Below are positions 37,594 to 47,291 of a stretch of DNA of 64,000 nt, in pieces. The position numbers were made by a program, and so were the translations under genes. Origin of the DNA: Clostridium pasteurianum (GTDB lineage Bacteria; Bacillota; Clostridia; Clostridiales; Clostridiaceae); the NCBI RefSeq assembly GCF_001705235.1, contig NZ_MCGV01000001.1, forward strand, positions 310,001 to 374,000. Direction: 5' to 3'. A model generated the notes under the pieces. It searched no databases, was not told the DNA's origin, and saw only the letters and a program-made list of their open reading frames with translations. Each line of letters opens with the position of its first letter. The first letter of the stretch is position 1.

Positions 37594-39015
37594 TTATGCA
37601 CCATTAATTTGCATACACATTTTAGAAATGCATTCTCTTCCAGCCATCATTGCTGCTGAAACTCCTCCACTCGGCTTGATCCATTGTCCTGCCATATAAA
37701 AGTTTTTAAGTTCATGAACTACTGATAAATCTATTGCCTTTATTCCACTTCCACTCCAGCCTAGATATGAACCGCGCCAAACACCTGCATAACGATTGTA
37801 AGTCACAGGCGTAACAACATCAGTAACTTCAATTTTTCCCTTTATCTCTGGAAATCTTTTTTCAATTACAATTATAAATTCCCTACAAATTCTTTCTTTT
37901 TCTGCCTTATACTCACATGGTTTTTTGTATAATTTGCTCCAATATTCATAATCAGTTTTAATAATTGATGTTATAACTGATTTGCTTTTATTAGATATTA
38001 TTTTATCAAAGCAAAAATGTTTTAAATACAAGTATTCATTAACTGTATCTCCAATAGTAATAGGATCTTCTAATTTTATTGCCAGACTATGTGGTTCACA
38101 AGACAAATCACAATTAATTCCAACCGATACCTGCATTGATGTGTGTAACGCCTTTTCATTATTATAAAGATTTTTTATTTCATTATTCACATATTTACCT
38201 TTTAGTAAATCAAATAGTACTCTATGAGTATCTATCGCTGATATAACACAATCTGCATAATGCTCTGAACCGTCTTTTAACTTCACTCCTACTGCCTTAT
38301 TTTCATTTACAATAATTTCGCTAACTTCTGCTCTATAATTCACCTTGCCACCTAAAACTTTATATTTATTCTCAATCTTTTTTGCAAATTCAAGAGAACC
38401 ACCAACAGGCCAGCCTGCATCTTTTCTATTATAAAAAGAAAGTCTAAAAATAAGTCCGCCAACACAGTATTCTCTTGAATCTAATGGTAACAAGCAAACA
38501 CCTAACGCTTCTCTTAAAAAAGGATCTTTAAACTGATTAATGAAATCATACATCGTCATACATGCAAATTTCTTATTAAATATAGGTTTAGTAGTTTTGC
38601 TAAAAAATGCGCTATCTTTTATAGCTTCTGTAAATTCTTTAATTAATGATGAATCATCTGGAGATAATTCAAGCAAATGCTTTTGGAGTTTGTCAGCATC
38701 ACTGTATAAAACAAGATGTTTTCCCATACCTTCAACCTGCATCATATAATCATGATGTATAAACTCCGTATTATCAAATACTCCAAGTTCCTTCCAAAAA
38801 TCATATATAAAATCATCTGGATTAAGTCCTATAAGCCAGTCAATGCATCCATCTATTAAATATCCATTTCTATTCCAGGAAGTACACAAGCCTCCTGGTG
38901 TATTTTGCATTTCAAATATTTCTGTTTCATATCCATTCATTTGACCATAGCAACCTGCTGAAAGTCCACTAATTCCAGCCCCAATAATAATAATCTTTTT
39001 CTTCAAATTACTCAC
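37594..39015 (-). CDS. FAD/NAD(P)-dependent oxidoreductase, phytoene desaturase (CrtI)-like
   Basis: 473 aa. The Rossmann motif IIIIGAGISGLSAGCYGQ is followed by the CrtI-type PGGLCTSWNRNGYLIDG. The C-terminal FAD-contact region reads FYMAGQWIKPSGGVSAAMMAGR. No carotenoid genes are nearby and the protein lacks clear membrane anchors. Bacterial relatives include retinol-saturase-like proteins of unknown substrate. It starts 1 base after the mini-MCP gene, a strikingly tight link between a redox enzyme and a chemotaxis-type signalling helix. Confidence 0.85.
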   Translation of the reverse strand: MSNLKKKIIIIGAGISGLSAGCYGQMNGYETEIFEMQNTPGGLCTSWNRNGYLIDGCIDWLIGLNPDDFIYDFWKELGVFDNTEFIHHDYMMQVEGMGKHLVLYSDADKLQKHLLELSPDDSSLIKEFTEAIKDSAFFSKTTKPIFNKKFACMTMYDFINQFKDPFLREALGVCLLPLDSREYCVGGLIFRLSFYNRKDAGWPVGGSLEFAKKIENKYKVLGGKVNYRAEVSEIIVNENKAVGVKLKDGSEHYADCVISAIDTHRVLFDLLKGKYVNNEIKNLYNNEKALHTSMQVSVGINCDLSCEPHSLAIKLEDPITIGDTVNEYLYLKHFCFDKIISNKSKSVITSIIKTDYEYWSKLYKKPCEYKAEKERICREFIIVIEKRFPEIKGKIEVTDVVTPVTYNRYAGVWRGSYLGWSGSGIKAIDLSVVHELKNFYMAGQWIKPSGGVSAAMMAGRECISKMCMQINGA

Positions 39016-39016
39016 C

Positions 39017-39541
39017 TCATATTTTTAATTTTTCGATAAACTGCAGCAATTCTTGAGCTATCTCATTAATACTTTCACTGCTTTCTATTAGTCGATCTGC
39101 TTGAGTTACTTGACTTTCACTTGCATTTGTAAATGTATTTATAACCTCTAATATACCATTCATATCATTTTTTATTTTGTCTAAATTATTACCAATATCA
39201 GCAGCTGAGGCCTTGCTTTGAGCAGCAAGATTACGTATTTCCTGTGAAACAACAGCAAATCCCTTACCCTTCTCCCCTGCTCTTGCTGATTCTATAGCGG
39301 CATTTATTCCTAACATATTCGTTGTCTTAGAAACTCCTTTTATGTATTTTATGATATCGTCCATCTTATTGAGTCCATTTGAAGACTTATTTGCAAGTTC
39401 ACCTATACTATGACTATTTTCTGCTAATTTTTCTGCTGAACTTGCCATTTCTCTTGCAGATACAGTTAATTGTTCTGTAAACTTTTTTAAATTACTTGTT
39501 ATTTCACAAATATCTTTTTCTCGTAGTTCAGTCAAATCCAT
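39017..39541 (-). CDS. Soluble mini chemoreceptor signalling domain
   Basis: 174 aa from the ATG at 39541 (GGAGGG 7 bases upstream). It is almost entirely an MCP coiled-coil with an intact hairpin tip (GINAAIESARAGEKGKGFAV). There is no membrane segment, Cache, PAS or HAMP domain. The coiled-coil is short, with about 60 residues before the tip. It may be a cytosolic receptor or a helper that clusters other signalling proteins. It is co-transcribed with the CrtI-like oxidoreductase. Confidence 0.85.
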   Translation of the reverse strand: MDLTELREKDICEITSNLKKFTEQLTVSAREMASSAEKLAENSHSIGELANKSSNGLNKMDDIIKYIKGVSKTTNMLGINAAIESARAGEKGKGFAVVSQEIRNLAAQSKASAADIGNNLDKIKNDMNGILEVINTFTNASESQVTQADRLIESSESINEIAQELLQFIEKLKI

Positions 39542-39625
39542 ATTTATTCCCTCCAATTATTAGTATCAAATATCTTTATTTTACATACTAAAAATAATAT
39601 ATACATCACCCAAAAGGGTGAAAAA

Positions 39626-39650
39626 AAGGATGATTATTAAAATCACCCTT
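39626..39650 (-). terminator. Terminator of LuxR-family gene
   Basis: A 10-bp stem with one mismatch, followed on the minus strand by eight T residues, 12 bases after the stop at 39662. Confidence 0.85.
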
Positions 39651-39661
39651 TATCATAACTA

Positions 39662-42271
39662 TTATATTAATTTTAATTTTTTTGCCTTAACTACTGCTCT
39701 TGTCCTGCTGTGAACATCAAGCTTTGTATATATATTCAAAAGATGTGTTTTAACTGTATTTACTGAAACAAAAAGTTTTTGGGATATCTCTACATTTGTA
39801 GCTCCATCGCATATAAGTTTAATAATTTCTATTTCTCTTTTACTCAGTATATTCTCTATATTATCAGTACCTGATTTAAAACTTGGCTTAAAACCTATTA
39901 ATAACACATCAATATATGTACTCATATCATAACTTTTTATACTTTCTTTAAGTTTAATAAGCATATTTTTCATCCATTTACCTTCATTTAAAAATGTTCT
40001 TACCATATTTTGTTCTTCATCTAAATCCAGCGCTTTTTTAAGTTCGCTTATAGCCATGCTCATATCTCCACTTTTTTCATAAATCATTGAATTTAAAATC
40101 CTAACTTTTACTAATAAGGCACAAGCTTTATACTTTTCAGCATCTTCCTCAAGTGTTCCTAATATTTTCCTTGCTTTATCTATTTCTCCTTCATAAATAT
40201 ACAACTTTATCTTAACAATATAAAACTCAGGATAAATTATTACCATATCATTCTTCATTTCGGATTCTATATTAATCATCCATTCTGAAACTTTTATTAC
40301 ATCACCTTTTTTAAGTTTACTTTCTGCTCCATAACTTTCTATTCTTAGCTTCATATCAAAGAATCTGCCACCATTAAAGCATTGTTCAAGTTTGTCCATA
40401 GTTCCTACATATTCTTTATGCAATCCCATAGCATTATAATTTTTAGCAAGCATAAAATAGTTTTCTGCTGTTGTCCATGTATCTTCTCCAGCAAGACCTA
40501 AATTCAAACCTTCCTTTGCCGCTTTTATAGACTTTTCAAGTTTATTCCATCCATAATAAACATCTGACAATTCTGCATATAAAACACCCGCAATAGGCAG
40601 TACAATATCTCCATCTATTTTAAGCTTTGAAATTAACTCTATGCATTTCTTTTCAGCCTGTCTATATTTACTACTAAGCTTTTGCCGCCTAAGTAATACT
40701 TTACTGGCCATTATCTCAATATACCATTCATTAGTTTTCATTGCCATTTTCAAACACTTTTCAAAATACTCTTCTGCTTTTACAACCTCAGCTTTAATTA
40801 AATATGCTTTTGCTATATTAAAAGTTATAAGCTGGGTTAAAAATCCATTCGGTTTTAAATCTTTAAGTACATTCTTACACTCTTCTATTACCTCATCTAT
40901 ATCATCTAGCTCTGCCATATTTGTAGAAACTAATGCTGCTATTTCAGCTTTTATTTCACTATGTATACTTTTGCAGTTTTGAACCATCATGATATAATCA
41001 GAAACTTCACTTGCCTTTCCATCTGCTGATGCTGCCCACGCACTATTCATAAGCAATCTAGAATTAGTTATTACAATATCTTTAGGAATCATTTTACTCC
41101 ATTTACCAAGCAACTTAGCCCGTCCACTGCAAAGTACTTCACTACTAACTTTTTCAATAAGCTCTACAGCTTTTTCAAAATTCTCTCCTTTTGTATAGTT
41201 ATATACTGCTTTATTTACTTGTTTATTAGTCTCATACCACTCAGCTGCTCTGTTATATAGTTTATGTATGATATCAATATCTAATTTATTCAGCTGCTTC
41301 TTCAAAAAACTTCTAAATAAATTATGATAACGGAACCCTTTTCTCTCACCATCAAGGCTTATTAAAAATAAGTTTAACATTTCAACTTCATTAATAATAT
41401 CGCTACTATTATTAATACAAAGTAAGTAATTACCAAGTTCAACAGAAAACTGATCAACAATAGACGTGTATATTAAAAATTTTTTTGTATTTTCGTTTAA
41501 ATTAAAAAATACCTCTTCCATCATATATTCAAACACAAAATTGTTGTTTAAACTTTTTTCACCAAAATTTTTAATAGCAAGCATCATCATTTGAATTCCT
41601 GCAGCCCAGCCTTCTGTTTCTTTCCATACTTCACTACATTTATCACAGATCAATTTGCTACCTAATACTTTACAAAAAAACTGAGAGGTTTCTTCATAGG
41701 TAAACTGTAAGTCATACTGATTAATTTCCAAAATACTATCTGCTGCTCTAAGCCTGGCAAGTGTAAATTTAGGAAAAGTTCTGCTAAGAATCAAAATATG
41801 CATATTTAAAGACATATTCATTATTAAATACTTCATATTTTTAAGTATAATATCATTTGTTATGACATTAAAATCATCAATAACCATAAGTATTTCACCA
41901 TCAAATTTACAAACAGTATTTATAAAATGAGAAATGTGCAGTTTATTAAACCTTGTTCCTTCACTTTTAATGTCAGTTATATCTGGCATTTTCTTATACA
42001 AGGACATAAAAAAATAGCTCCAAAAGTATTCCGGATCATTATCATCTTCATCTAACGACAACCAGGTTGTGATTAGTTTCCTTTTTTGCTTTCTGGGAAG
42101 CCATGAAGTCACAAGTGTTGTTTTACCATATCCAGCTGGAGCAATAACTAATGTAAGCCTATACTCAAAACATGTATCTAGTTTTTTAAGCAGCCTTGTT
42201 CTCTTAATCATTTTTGAACCTAAAACTGGAATATTAAATTTAGTTGCAATTAATTGACTTTCTTTATACAT
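39662..42271 (-). CDS. Large ATP-binding LuxR regulator (LAL/MalT type)
   Basis: 869 aa. N-terminal STAND-type NTPase with Walker A VIAPAGYGKTTLVTSWL and Walker B-like EILMVIDDFNVI. A central region of helical TPR-like repeats runs from about 350 to 780. The C-terminal LuxR helix-turn-helix (about 805-865) reads LSKREIEIIKLICDG and NVEISQKLFVSVNTVKTHLL. MalT-like regulators bind ATP and an inducer, oligomerise and activate neighbouring genes; the mini-MCP/oxidoreductase operon directly downstream is the likely target. Confidence 0.9.
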   Translation of the reverse strand: MYKESQLIATKFNIPVLGSKMIKRTRLLKKLDTCFEYRLTLVIAPAGYGKTTLVTSWLPRKQKRKLITTWLSLDEDDNDPEYFWSYFFMSLYKKMPDITDIKSEGTRFNKLHISHFINTVCKFDGEILMVIDDFNVITNDIILKNMKYLIMNMSLNMHILILSRTFPKFTLARLRAADSILEINQYDLQFTYEETSQFFCKVLGSKLICDKCSEVWKETEGWAAGIQMMMLAIKNFGEKSLNNNFVFEYMMEEVFFNLNENTKKFLIYTSIVDQFSVELGNYLLCINNSSDIINEVEMLNLFLISLDGERKGFRYHNLFRSFLKKQLNKLDIDIIHKLYNRAAEWYETNKQVNKAVYNYTKGENFEKAVELIEKVSSEVLCSGRAKLLGKWSKMIPKDIVITNSRLLMNSAWAASADGKASEVSDYIMMVQNCKSIHSEIKAEIAALVSTNMAELDDIDEVIEECKNVLKDLKPNGFLTQLITFNIAKAYLIKAEVVKAEEYFEKCLKMAMKTNEWYIEIMASKVLLRRQKLSSKYRQAEKKCIELISKLKIDGDIVLPIAGVLYAELSDVYYGWNKLEKSIKAAKEGLNLGLAGEDTWTTAENYFMLAKNYNAMGLHKEYVGTMDKLEQCFNGGRFFDMKLRIESYGAESKLKKGDVIKVSEWMINIESEMKNDMVIIYPEFYIVKIKLYIYEGEIDKARKILGTLEEDAEKYKACALLVKVRILNSMIYEKSGDMSMAISELKKALDLDEEQNMVRTFLNEGKWMKNMLIKLKESIKSYDMSTYIDVLLIGFKPSFKSGTDNIENILSKREIEIIKLICDGATNVEISQKLFVSVNTVKTHLLNIYTKLDVHSRTRAVVKAKKLKLI

Positions 42272-42373
42272 AAAAAATCTCTTTTCTACTATATCTCTTG
42301 TGATTAATTTTACTACAAAAATTATTTAGCGTAAATGTAAAGGTTTTTCTAAAATTAAAAACTAACAAAAGTA

Positions 42374-43138
42374 TTAAATTTGCTTCTTATCAAATATTGT
42401 AATAGAACCTATAACGCAAGCTATTATTAGTGTACATGAAATAAAAATGACATATTTTAGCTCTGATACCTTTACAGAATTCGTAAGCAGTCCTACATTG
42501 TAAGATGTAAGAGAAAAAGGATTGAATTTTTGAAGTTTAGGAAACACATTAAGGAACATTAAAAATGCAGCAACTATTCCTGTTACAAAAAGGCACCCAT
42601 AACCACTTTTTACAAGAACTCCTCCTAATAAAATTACTGCTAATAAAAGCACTCCGAAAAGCCATAAACAAAATATTGAAAACAACAAATTATTCATTTG
42701 ATGATTTTTAAATAAATATGCTGTATATATAAAAGCCATTACAAAAGCCAAAGCATAACTTATCGTCCAAATAATTATCATAGCTGTAAACTTTGATAAT
42801 ATAACCGTACTTCTATTTAAGCCCTTAGTAAGCATATTTACTAAAGTCCCTTTAGACAGTTCACTTGTTAAAATCCCACTAAACACTAAAACAATAGAAA
42901 TTAATCCCATTCCCGAAATATTTTTAAAAAACTGCTTCCAAGAATCAATTGCAGCTGGCTCTGGCATCGATATCTTCATTCCGTCCTTTTGTGCATAAGA
43001 AATAAGCTTTGGCATTAGTTTTGCTGCAAGAGGACTCATCATTCCGAATGCAAAAAAAACAGCTAGGATAATAAAAAATTTATATGTCCTCACACTTTCA
43101 AGAAGTTCTTTTTTTAAAAATGCAATATAATTTGTCAT
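42374..43138 (-). CDS. ABC-2-type transporter permease
   Basis: 254 aa with six predicted helices. It opens MTNYIAFLKKELLESVRTYKF split before the first helix, then has a SELSKGTLVNMLTKGLNRS cytoplasmic loop and a C-terminal helix ending IFDKKQI. It resembles permeases of ABC-2 exporters regulated by small XRE or GntR proteins. Its start overlaps the ATPase stop by four bases. Substrate unknown. Confidence 0.87.
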   Translation of the reverse strand: MTNYIAFLKKELLESVRTYKFFIILAVFFAFGMMSPLAAKLMPKLISYAQKDGMKISMPEPAAIDSWKQFFKNISGMGLISIVLVFSGILTSELSKGTLVNMLTKGLNRSTVILSKFTAMIIIWTISYALAFVMAFIYTAYLFKNHQMNNLLFSIFCLWLFGVLLLAVILLGGVLVKSGYGCLFVTGIVAAFLMFLNVFPKLQKFNPFSLTSYNVGLLTNSVKVSELKYVIFISCTLIIACVIGSITIFDKKQI

Positions 43139-44052
43139 TTTACTACCTCCATGAACAAACTTTCTAGTGTTGGCTCCGTTAATTCAAATTTAACTGGCAC
43201 AATTTGCTTTTTTGATAATAAGTCAATTATAAACTGACCACCATCTTTTATATCTGAAGCTTTAACTATAACCTCATATTCATCTTTTTTTAGCTGTACT
43301 TTTGAAGTTTTCAATTCTTCACATTCATAAAAATGAGCTGCATCTTCTTTACTTATAAAATCTATAATAAAAGAGTCTCTTCTGTAATGCTCTTTTATCT
43401 CAGATAAAGTACCTGAAAGTGCAATTTTCCCCTTATTTAAAATAGCAACATGATCACAAATGCGTTCAACATCAGAAAGAATATGTGTTGAAAATATAAC
43501 CGTAGTTTTTCCCTTTACAGACAGTAAAATATCAAGAATTTCCTTTCTACCAATTGGATCAAGTGCCGAAGTTGGCTCGTCGCAAATTAGTAGTTTGGGC
43601 TCATTTAAAAGTGCCTGCGCAATTCCAAGCCTCTGCTTCATACCTCGAGAAAAACCTCCAATTTTTTTATTTACATTTGAAATTCCAACTAAAGAAAGGA
43701 GCTTTTCGCTTCTTTCTTTAATTTTATTTTTTGTAAGTCCAGTAATTTCACCACAAAGTTTAAGATACTCTGTAGGTTTCATATATCCATAAAATTCAGG
43801 AACATCTGGAAGATATCCTATATTACGATTAGTTTTAGTTTCTCCATAAGTTACCTTTTCACCGCACACATAAATATTTCCACTGTTAGGCTTTAATAGC
43901 CCAAGTACCATCTTCATTGTAGTTGTCTTTCCTGCTCCATTTTGTCCCATGAAACCAAATATTGAATGTTCTGGGATTACTAAATGTAAATCATTTATTA
44001 CTGTATTGTTTCCAAAACTTTTATAAAGTCCATCAATCTCTAGAGCATTCAT
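43135..44052 (-). CDS. ABC transporter ATPase
   Basis: 305 aa. Walker A GQNGAGKTTTMKM, Q-loop YLPDVPEFYGYM, signature IGGFSRGMKQRLGIAQAL, Walker B LLICDEPTSALDPIGR and the H-loop IFSTHIL. A C-terminal regulatory extension of about 90 residues follows, as in ABC-2 exporter ATPases of the CcmA/YhaQ type. It is translationally coupled both to the PLDc_N protein upstream and to the permease downstream. Confidence 0.92.
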   Translation of the reverse strand: MNALEIDGLYKSFGNNTVINDLHLVIPEHSIFGFMGQNGAGKTTTMKMVLGLLKPNSGNIYVCGEKVTYGETKTNRNIGYLPDVPEFYGYMKPTEYLKLCGEITGLTKNKIKERSEKLLSLVGISNVNKKIGGFSRGMKQRLGIAQALLNEPKLLICDEPTSALDPIGRKEILDILLSVKGKTTVIFSTHILSDVERICDHVAILNKGKIALSGTLSEIKEHYRRDSFIIDFISKEDAAHFYECEELKTSKVQLKKDEYEVIVKASDIKDGGQFIIDLLSKKQIVPVKFELTEPTLESLFMEVVK

Positions 44053-44252
44053 TAGTCATCACCTCTACCTATTGTAAAATAAACAATAGGACCTATAAAT
44101 TCAAAAATCAGCACTACTATTATCCACATTATTTTATTTCCAAAGCGGTAATTAGGATGCCTTAATACATGAATAAGAGCTGTAACTGCCAGAACAATTT
44201 CTATAATAGCAAGTGGAATTAAAAAAGGTAAATACTCTGAAAATTCACTCAT
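44052..44252 (-). CDS. Small PLDc_N-domain membrane protein
   Basis: 66 aa from the ATG at 44252 (GAGGAGGC upstream). Two hydrophobic helices flank an arginine/proline turn (VLRHPNYRFGNKIMW), ending IVYFTIGRGDD, the signature of phospholipase D N-terminal-type modules. In cardiolipin synthases this part anchors the enzyme; stand-alone copies often sit with ABC exporters. One-base overlap with the ATPase gene. Confidence 0.85.
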   Translation of the reverse strand: MSEFSEYLPFLIPLAIIEIVLAVTALIHVLRHPNYRFGNKIMWIIVVLIFEFIGPIVYFTIGRGDD

Positions 44253-44254
44253 GT

Positions 44255-45373
44255 TTATGCCTCCTCGCAATTATTTTTTAGCTTTTCTACTATACTTTTA
44301 AAGCGAGAATTATCTTTAAGCACTGCAAAATTTGGATTACCTATTACGGAATTAAGCATGTTTTGTTTTATAGTTTTTTCATCAGTTACAGGCTTTATTC
44401 CAAGATCAAGCTGTAATAGCCAGTCATCTAATAAGTCAAAGAAATCATCTCCATGCAGCTTAATTGGATAAATATCGCCTATTGAGATTTCTGTGTATTT
44501 ATTTAATATATCTAAAGCTCTATCCTGCTCTCCTAAGCTTGCATAACCTTGTGCTGCACATATATATACCTTTAACAAAAATGTTGGATGAAGTTTTTCC
44601 ATATTAAAAGCTTTTGTAATTGTAAAAACTCTATGGAATATTTCTTCATATTTTTCTTTATCATCAATATAAAAAGTACTGTAGAGGCTAAATGCATCAA
44701 TTAAACTCAAAATATACTGATACATACTAATTTGCAAGATTTCTTTGGCATTTTCATTTTTGCCAAGCATTTGATATGCCGTTGCTATTATGGTTTCATT
44801 AGGCATCATTATCCTATTGTTTGAATCATCTAATAGTTCAAGTGCACCTTTGGGATCAGCATTATATAAGCAGCATGCAGCTTCTAAATTCAATGCCTGT
44901 CTCGCTAATTCTACATCCTCACTTTCCAACTTTACTCTTATGAAAAGCTCCTTTGCCTCATCTAATAAAGCTATTTGCTCATCTCTATCTTTTAAAAGCA
45001 AACTATGATTGAGTAGAAGAATTCCCATTTGAAGCAGCAGTGGAAAACATGAATAATATTTTTTTATAATTTTATGGCAGTGTCCTTTAACCTCATCAAA
45101 TGGTTTTTCCGCAAAATCTGCAGCTAGTTTATGATAAAGCCTTTTTATATCCTCTTTTGTCATTTGAGGTTCATATCCAATTAGCTCATCAACACTAATG
45201 TTAAAATATGCTGCAAGCTGTGGCAAAAAAACAATATCAGGGTAGCTTAAACCTGTCTCCCACTTTGAGACTGATGCCTTTGAGACACCTATATAATTTG
45301 CAAGTTCCTCCTGTGTTATTCCCTTTTCTCTTCTTTTATTTACAAGCACCTTTGCTAAATTTATTTCTTTCAT
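44255..45373 (-). CDS. XRE-family regulator with TPR-like C-terminal domain
   Basis: 372 aa. The N-terminal Cro/CI helix-turn-helix reads ITQEELANYIGVSKASVSKW with a typical LSYPDIVFLPQLA tail. About 300 further residues are helical repeats (EQDRALDILNKYTEIS, KGALELLDDS), reminiscent of TPR-containing sensors. The ATG at 45373 follows GGAGGAGA. It is the first gene of a four-gene operon with the PLDc_N protein and ABC exporter and probably controls it. Confidence 0.88.
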   Translation of the reverse strand: MKEINLAKVLVNKRREKGITQEELANYIGVSKASVSKWETGLSYPDIVFLPQLAAYFNISVDELIGYEPQMTKEDIKRLYHKLAADFAEKPFDEVKGHCHKIIKKYYSCFPLLLQMGILLLNHSLLLKDRDEQIALLDEAKELFIRVKLESEDVELARQALNLEAACCLYNADPKGALELLDDSNNRIMMPNETIIATAYQMLGKNENAKEILQISMYQYILSLIDAFSLYSTFYIDDKEKYEEIFHRVFTITKAFNMEKLHPTFLLKVYICAAQGYASLGEQDRALDILNKYTEISIGDIYPIKLHGDDFFDLLDDWLLQLDLGIKPVTDEKTIKQNMLNSVIGNPNFAVLKDNSRFKSIVEKLKNNCEEA

Positions 45374-45506
45374 AGGATCTCTCCTCCTTATAAAATATAC
45401 CACTATGAAACTCGAGATTCATTTGTACCAAAATGCTATCTTTTAGATATTATAGTGCACATTAATTTCGATAGTTAAACTTGGTATATCTATATTGTAT
45501 GCAAAA

Positions 45507-45541
45507 AAAATCAACCACTCAATGGACTTGTGGTTGATTTT
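45507..45541 (-). terminator. Terminator after DUF948/YtxH pair
   Basis: A perfect 12-bp stem aaaatcaaccac / gtggttgatttt with an 11-base loop. On the minus strand it ends in a long T-run. Confidence 0.88.
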
Positions 45542-45599
45542 AGTTAAAAAAGTCAACTAATAAGAAACAAAAAAGATAAATAAGACAGCATACGCTATC

Positions 45600-45941
45600 C
45601 TATTTATCTTTTTTAAAAATCGCCCTAATCATACCTATAATATCCTTAATAATTACTAGATACTCAGAAATATTATTCTTAGCTTCCACCGCAGATGCTG
45701 TTGCTTCCGTTACAACTTCAGTTACCAGCCTTGCATTTTCACCTATATCTGATATATTTTCACAAATTTCAGGAAGGCTATCAATAACCTCTGAGATATT
45801 TTTTTCGTTTTTATCAATAATTAAATTCACTTTTGAAACAGTTTGAGATAATTTATGAATAAGAATAATTAAATATATTAAAGCTACTGCAATTAGCATT
45901 CCAAGACAAATAAAACCTAAAGTTGATAATTTAATATACAT
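45600..45941 (-). CDS. DUF948-like membrane protein
   Basis: 113 aa. One N-terminal helix (about 5-28, LGFICLGMLIAVALIYLIIL) is followed by an amphipathic coiled-coil-like stretch (TVSKVNLIIDKNEKNI, LPEICENISDIGENA). This is the layout of DUF948 proteins, often found with YtxH proteins as here. It lies 9 bases after the YtxH-like gene. Family role is unknown; general envelope stress is often suggested. Confidence 0.75.
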   Translation of the reverse strand: MYIKLSTLGFICLGMLIAVALIYLIILIHKLSQTVSKVNLIIDKNEKNISEVIDSLPEICENISDIGENARLVTEVVTEATASAVEAKNNISEYLVIIKDIIGMIRAIFKKDK

Positions 45942-45950
45942 AGCGCACCC

Positions 45951-46346
45951 CTATTTATCTTCAGAACTATCTCCTTGTAGATTTTCTTCATCATTAGAAG
46001 CCTCTTCCATTGAAGTTTCATCTTTTGCAGCTTTTGATTTCTTCTTTGCAAGGTATGTTGAAATCTTTTCTCTTGCTTCAGCAATATTTGATTTCAACTC
46101 ATCGTTCTTATCTTTAATGTTATTTTTTACATTAACTGCATTTCCCTTGATTTTAGAATTTACCTCTGAAGTTTTTTCGGCTATTTCCTTACGTGCTTCT
46201 TTTCCAGACTTAGGAGCAAATAATAGTCCACTAGCTACTCCAGCTGCTATACCACTAAAAGTCCCTATGGCAATCTTTTTAGCTTCTTTTCTTTTTTGTT
46301 CTTTGATTTTCTTCATCTTTCTCTCGTGTAGTATTTCTCTTAGCAT
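45951..46346 (-). CDS. YtxH-domain protein
   Basis: 131 aa from the ATG at 46346; a GTG nine bases earlier lies inside the GAGGTG ribosome site. After a basic N-terminus comes one short glycine-rich membrane segment (IGTFSGIAAGVASGLLFAPKSG), split around the YtxH signature LFAPKSGKEAR. A long Lys/Glu-rich helical tail ends in an acidic stretch. Such proteins are stress-linked in Bacillus. Operon with the DUF948-like gene. Confidence 0.85.
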   Translation of the reverse strand: MLREILHERKMKKIKEQKRKEAKKIAIGTFSGIAAGVASGLLFAPKSGKEARKEIAEKTSEVNSKIKGNAVNVKNNIKDKNDELKSNIAEAREKISTYLAKKKSKAAKDETSMEEASNDEENLQGDSSEDK

Positions 46347-46423
46347 TTTAATCACCTCGTTTGTTAATATTAGAAAATTATATCATATTTCTAATTTGGT
46401 GTATTGTAAAAAATGGACAAAAT

Positions 46424-47224
46424 TTAATAAAAAATTAATTTAGATGGAGAAATGCCAATAAATTCTTTAAAATCCTTATAAAAGTGAGATTGATCATAAT
46501 AGCCACTCATTATAGCTAAGTCTGTCAAGTTAGCTTCCAAATTATTATAATAGCAAAAAAGAGTGTACTGAAACCTTATAATTCTACACATGAATTTTGG
46601 ATTCATTCCAATCATAGCATCATATTTTCTAGAAAGTGTCCTTATGCTACAGTTGCTTATTTGTGCTAAATCTGATATACATATATTTCCTTTTCTTATA
46701 TATATCTGTTCTACAGAATCAAATATATTTAGCCTTGAGTTTTTTATAATGTTGTATTCTTTAGAATTTAAAATTTCTTCATTTGCATAATTTTGCAAAC
46801 TATTAATATCACTTTTCATTAATCTAGATGTGGAAAGTTTACTTAAATCATAAAACTTACTATCAAATGGAATAAACCTGTTTTTAATACTTTTAATAGG
46901 AATAGCTGAAAATGTAGAAAATCTTCCCGGAAGAAACTTTATTCCAAAAAACCTAGACGTCTTAGTAAATTTATACTTAAATGGCTTATCAAGAGGGCCT
47001 AATATGTATATGTTTTTCATATTATTAAGATCTACAATTACATTAATGCATGGATCTGGCATTAATATAATATCTGAGTCACTAAAATCATATGAAGAAA
47101 AATTCCAATAGCAGCATACAGTATCCGCCAATTCAGACGTTGCTAGTACCTCTTCATATTTAAATTTATCTTTGATTTTTTTGTTTTCTGCCAAAGGAAC
47201 TTGCACTGAAAAATAATTATCCAT
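46424..47224 (-). CDS. AraC-family transcriptional regulator
   Basis: 266 aa. The C-terminal pair of helix-turn-helix motifs is clear: ISDLAQISNCSIRTLSRKY and LTDLAIMSGYYDQSHFYKDF, ending FIGISPSKL. The N-terminal half (about 1-150) is a sensor of the DUF6597 kind (FFGIKFLPGRFSTF). The ATG at 47224 follows TTGGAGGA. It lies 67 bases after the diguanylate cyclase gene on the same strand; whether they share a transcript is unclear. Confidence 0.88.
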   Translation of the reverse strand: MDNYFSVQVPLAENKKIKDKFKYEEVLATSELADTVCCYWNFSSYDFSDSDIILMPDPCINVIVDLNNMKNIYILGPLDKPFKYKFTKTSRFFGIKFLPGRFSTFSAIPIKSIKNRFIPFDSKFYDLSKLSTSRLMKSDINSLQNYANEEILNSKEYNIIKNSRLNIFDSVEQIYIRKGNICISDLAQISNCSIRTLSRKYDAMIGMNPKFMCRIIRFQYTLFCYYNNLEANLTDLAIMSGYYDQSHFYKDFKEFIGISPSKLIFY

Positions 47225-47291
47225 AATGTGTTTCCTCCAACACAACTTATATTTTGTGGCTAATTCCACCATAAAAATTATTCAAAGTAAA

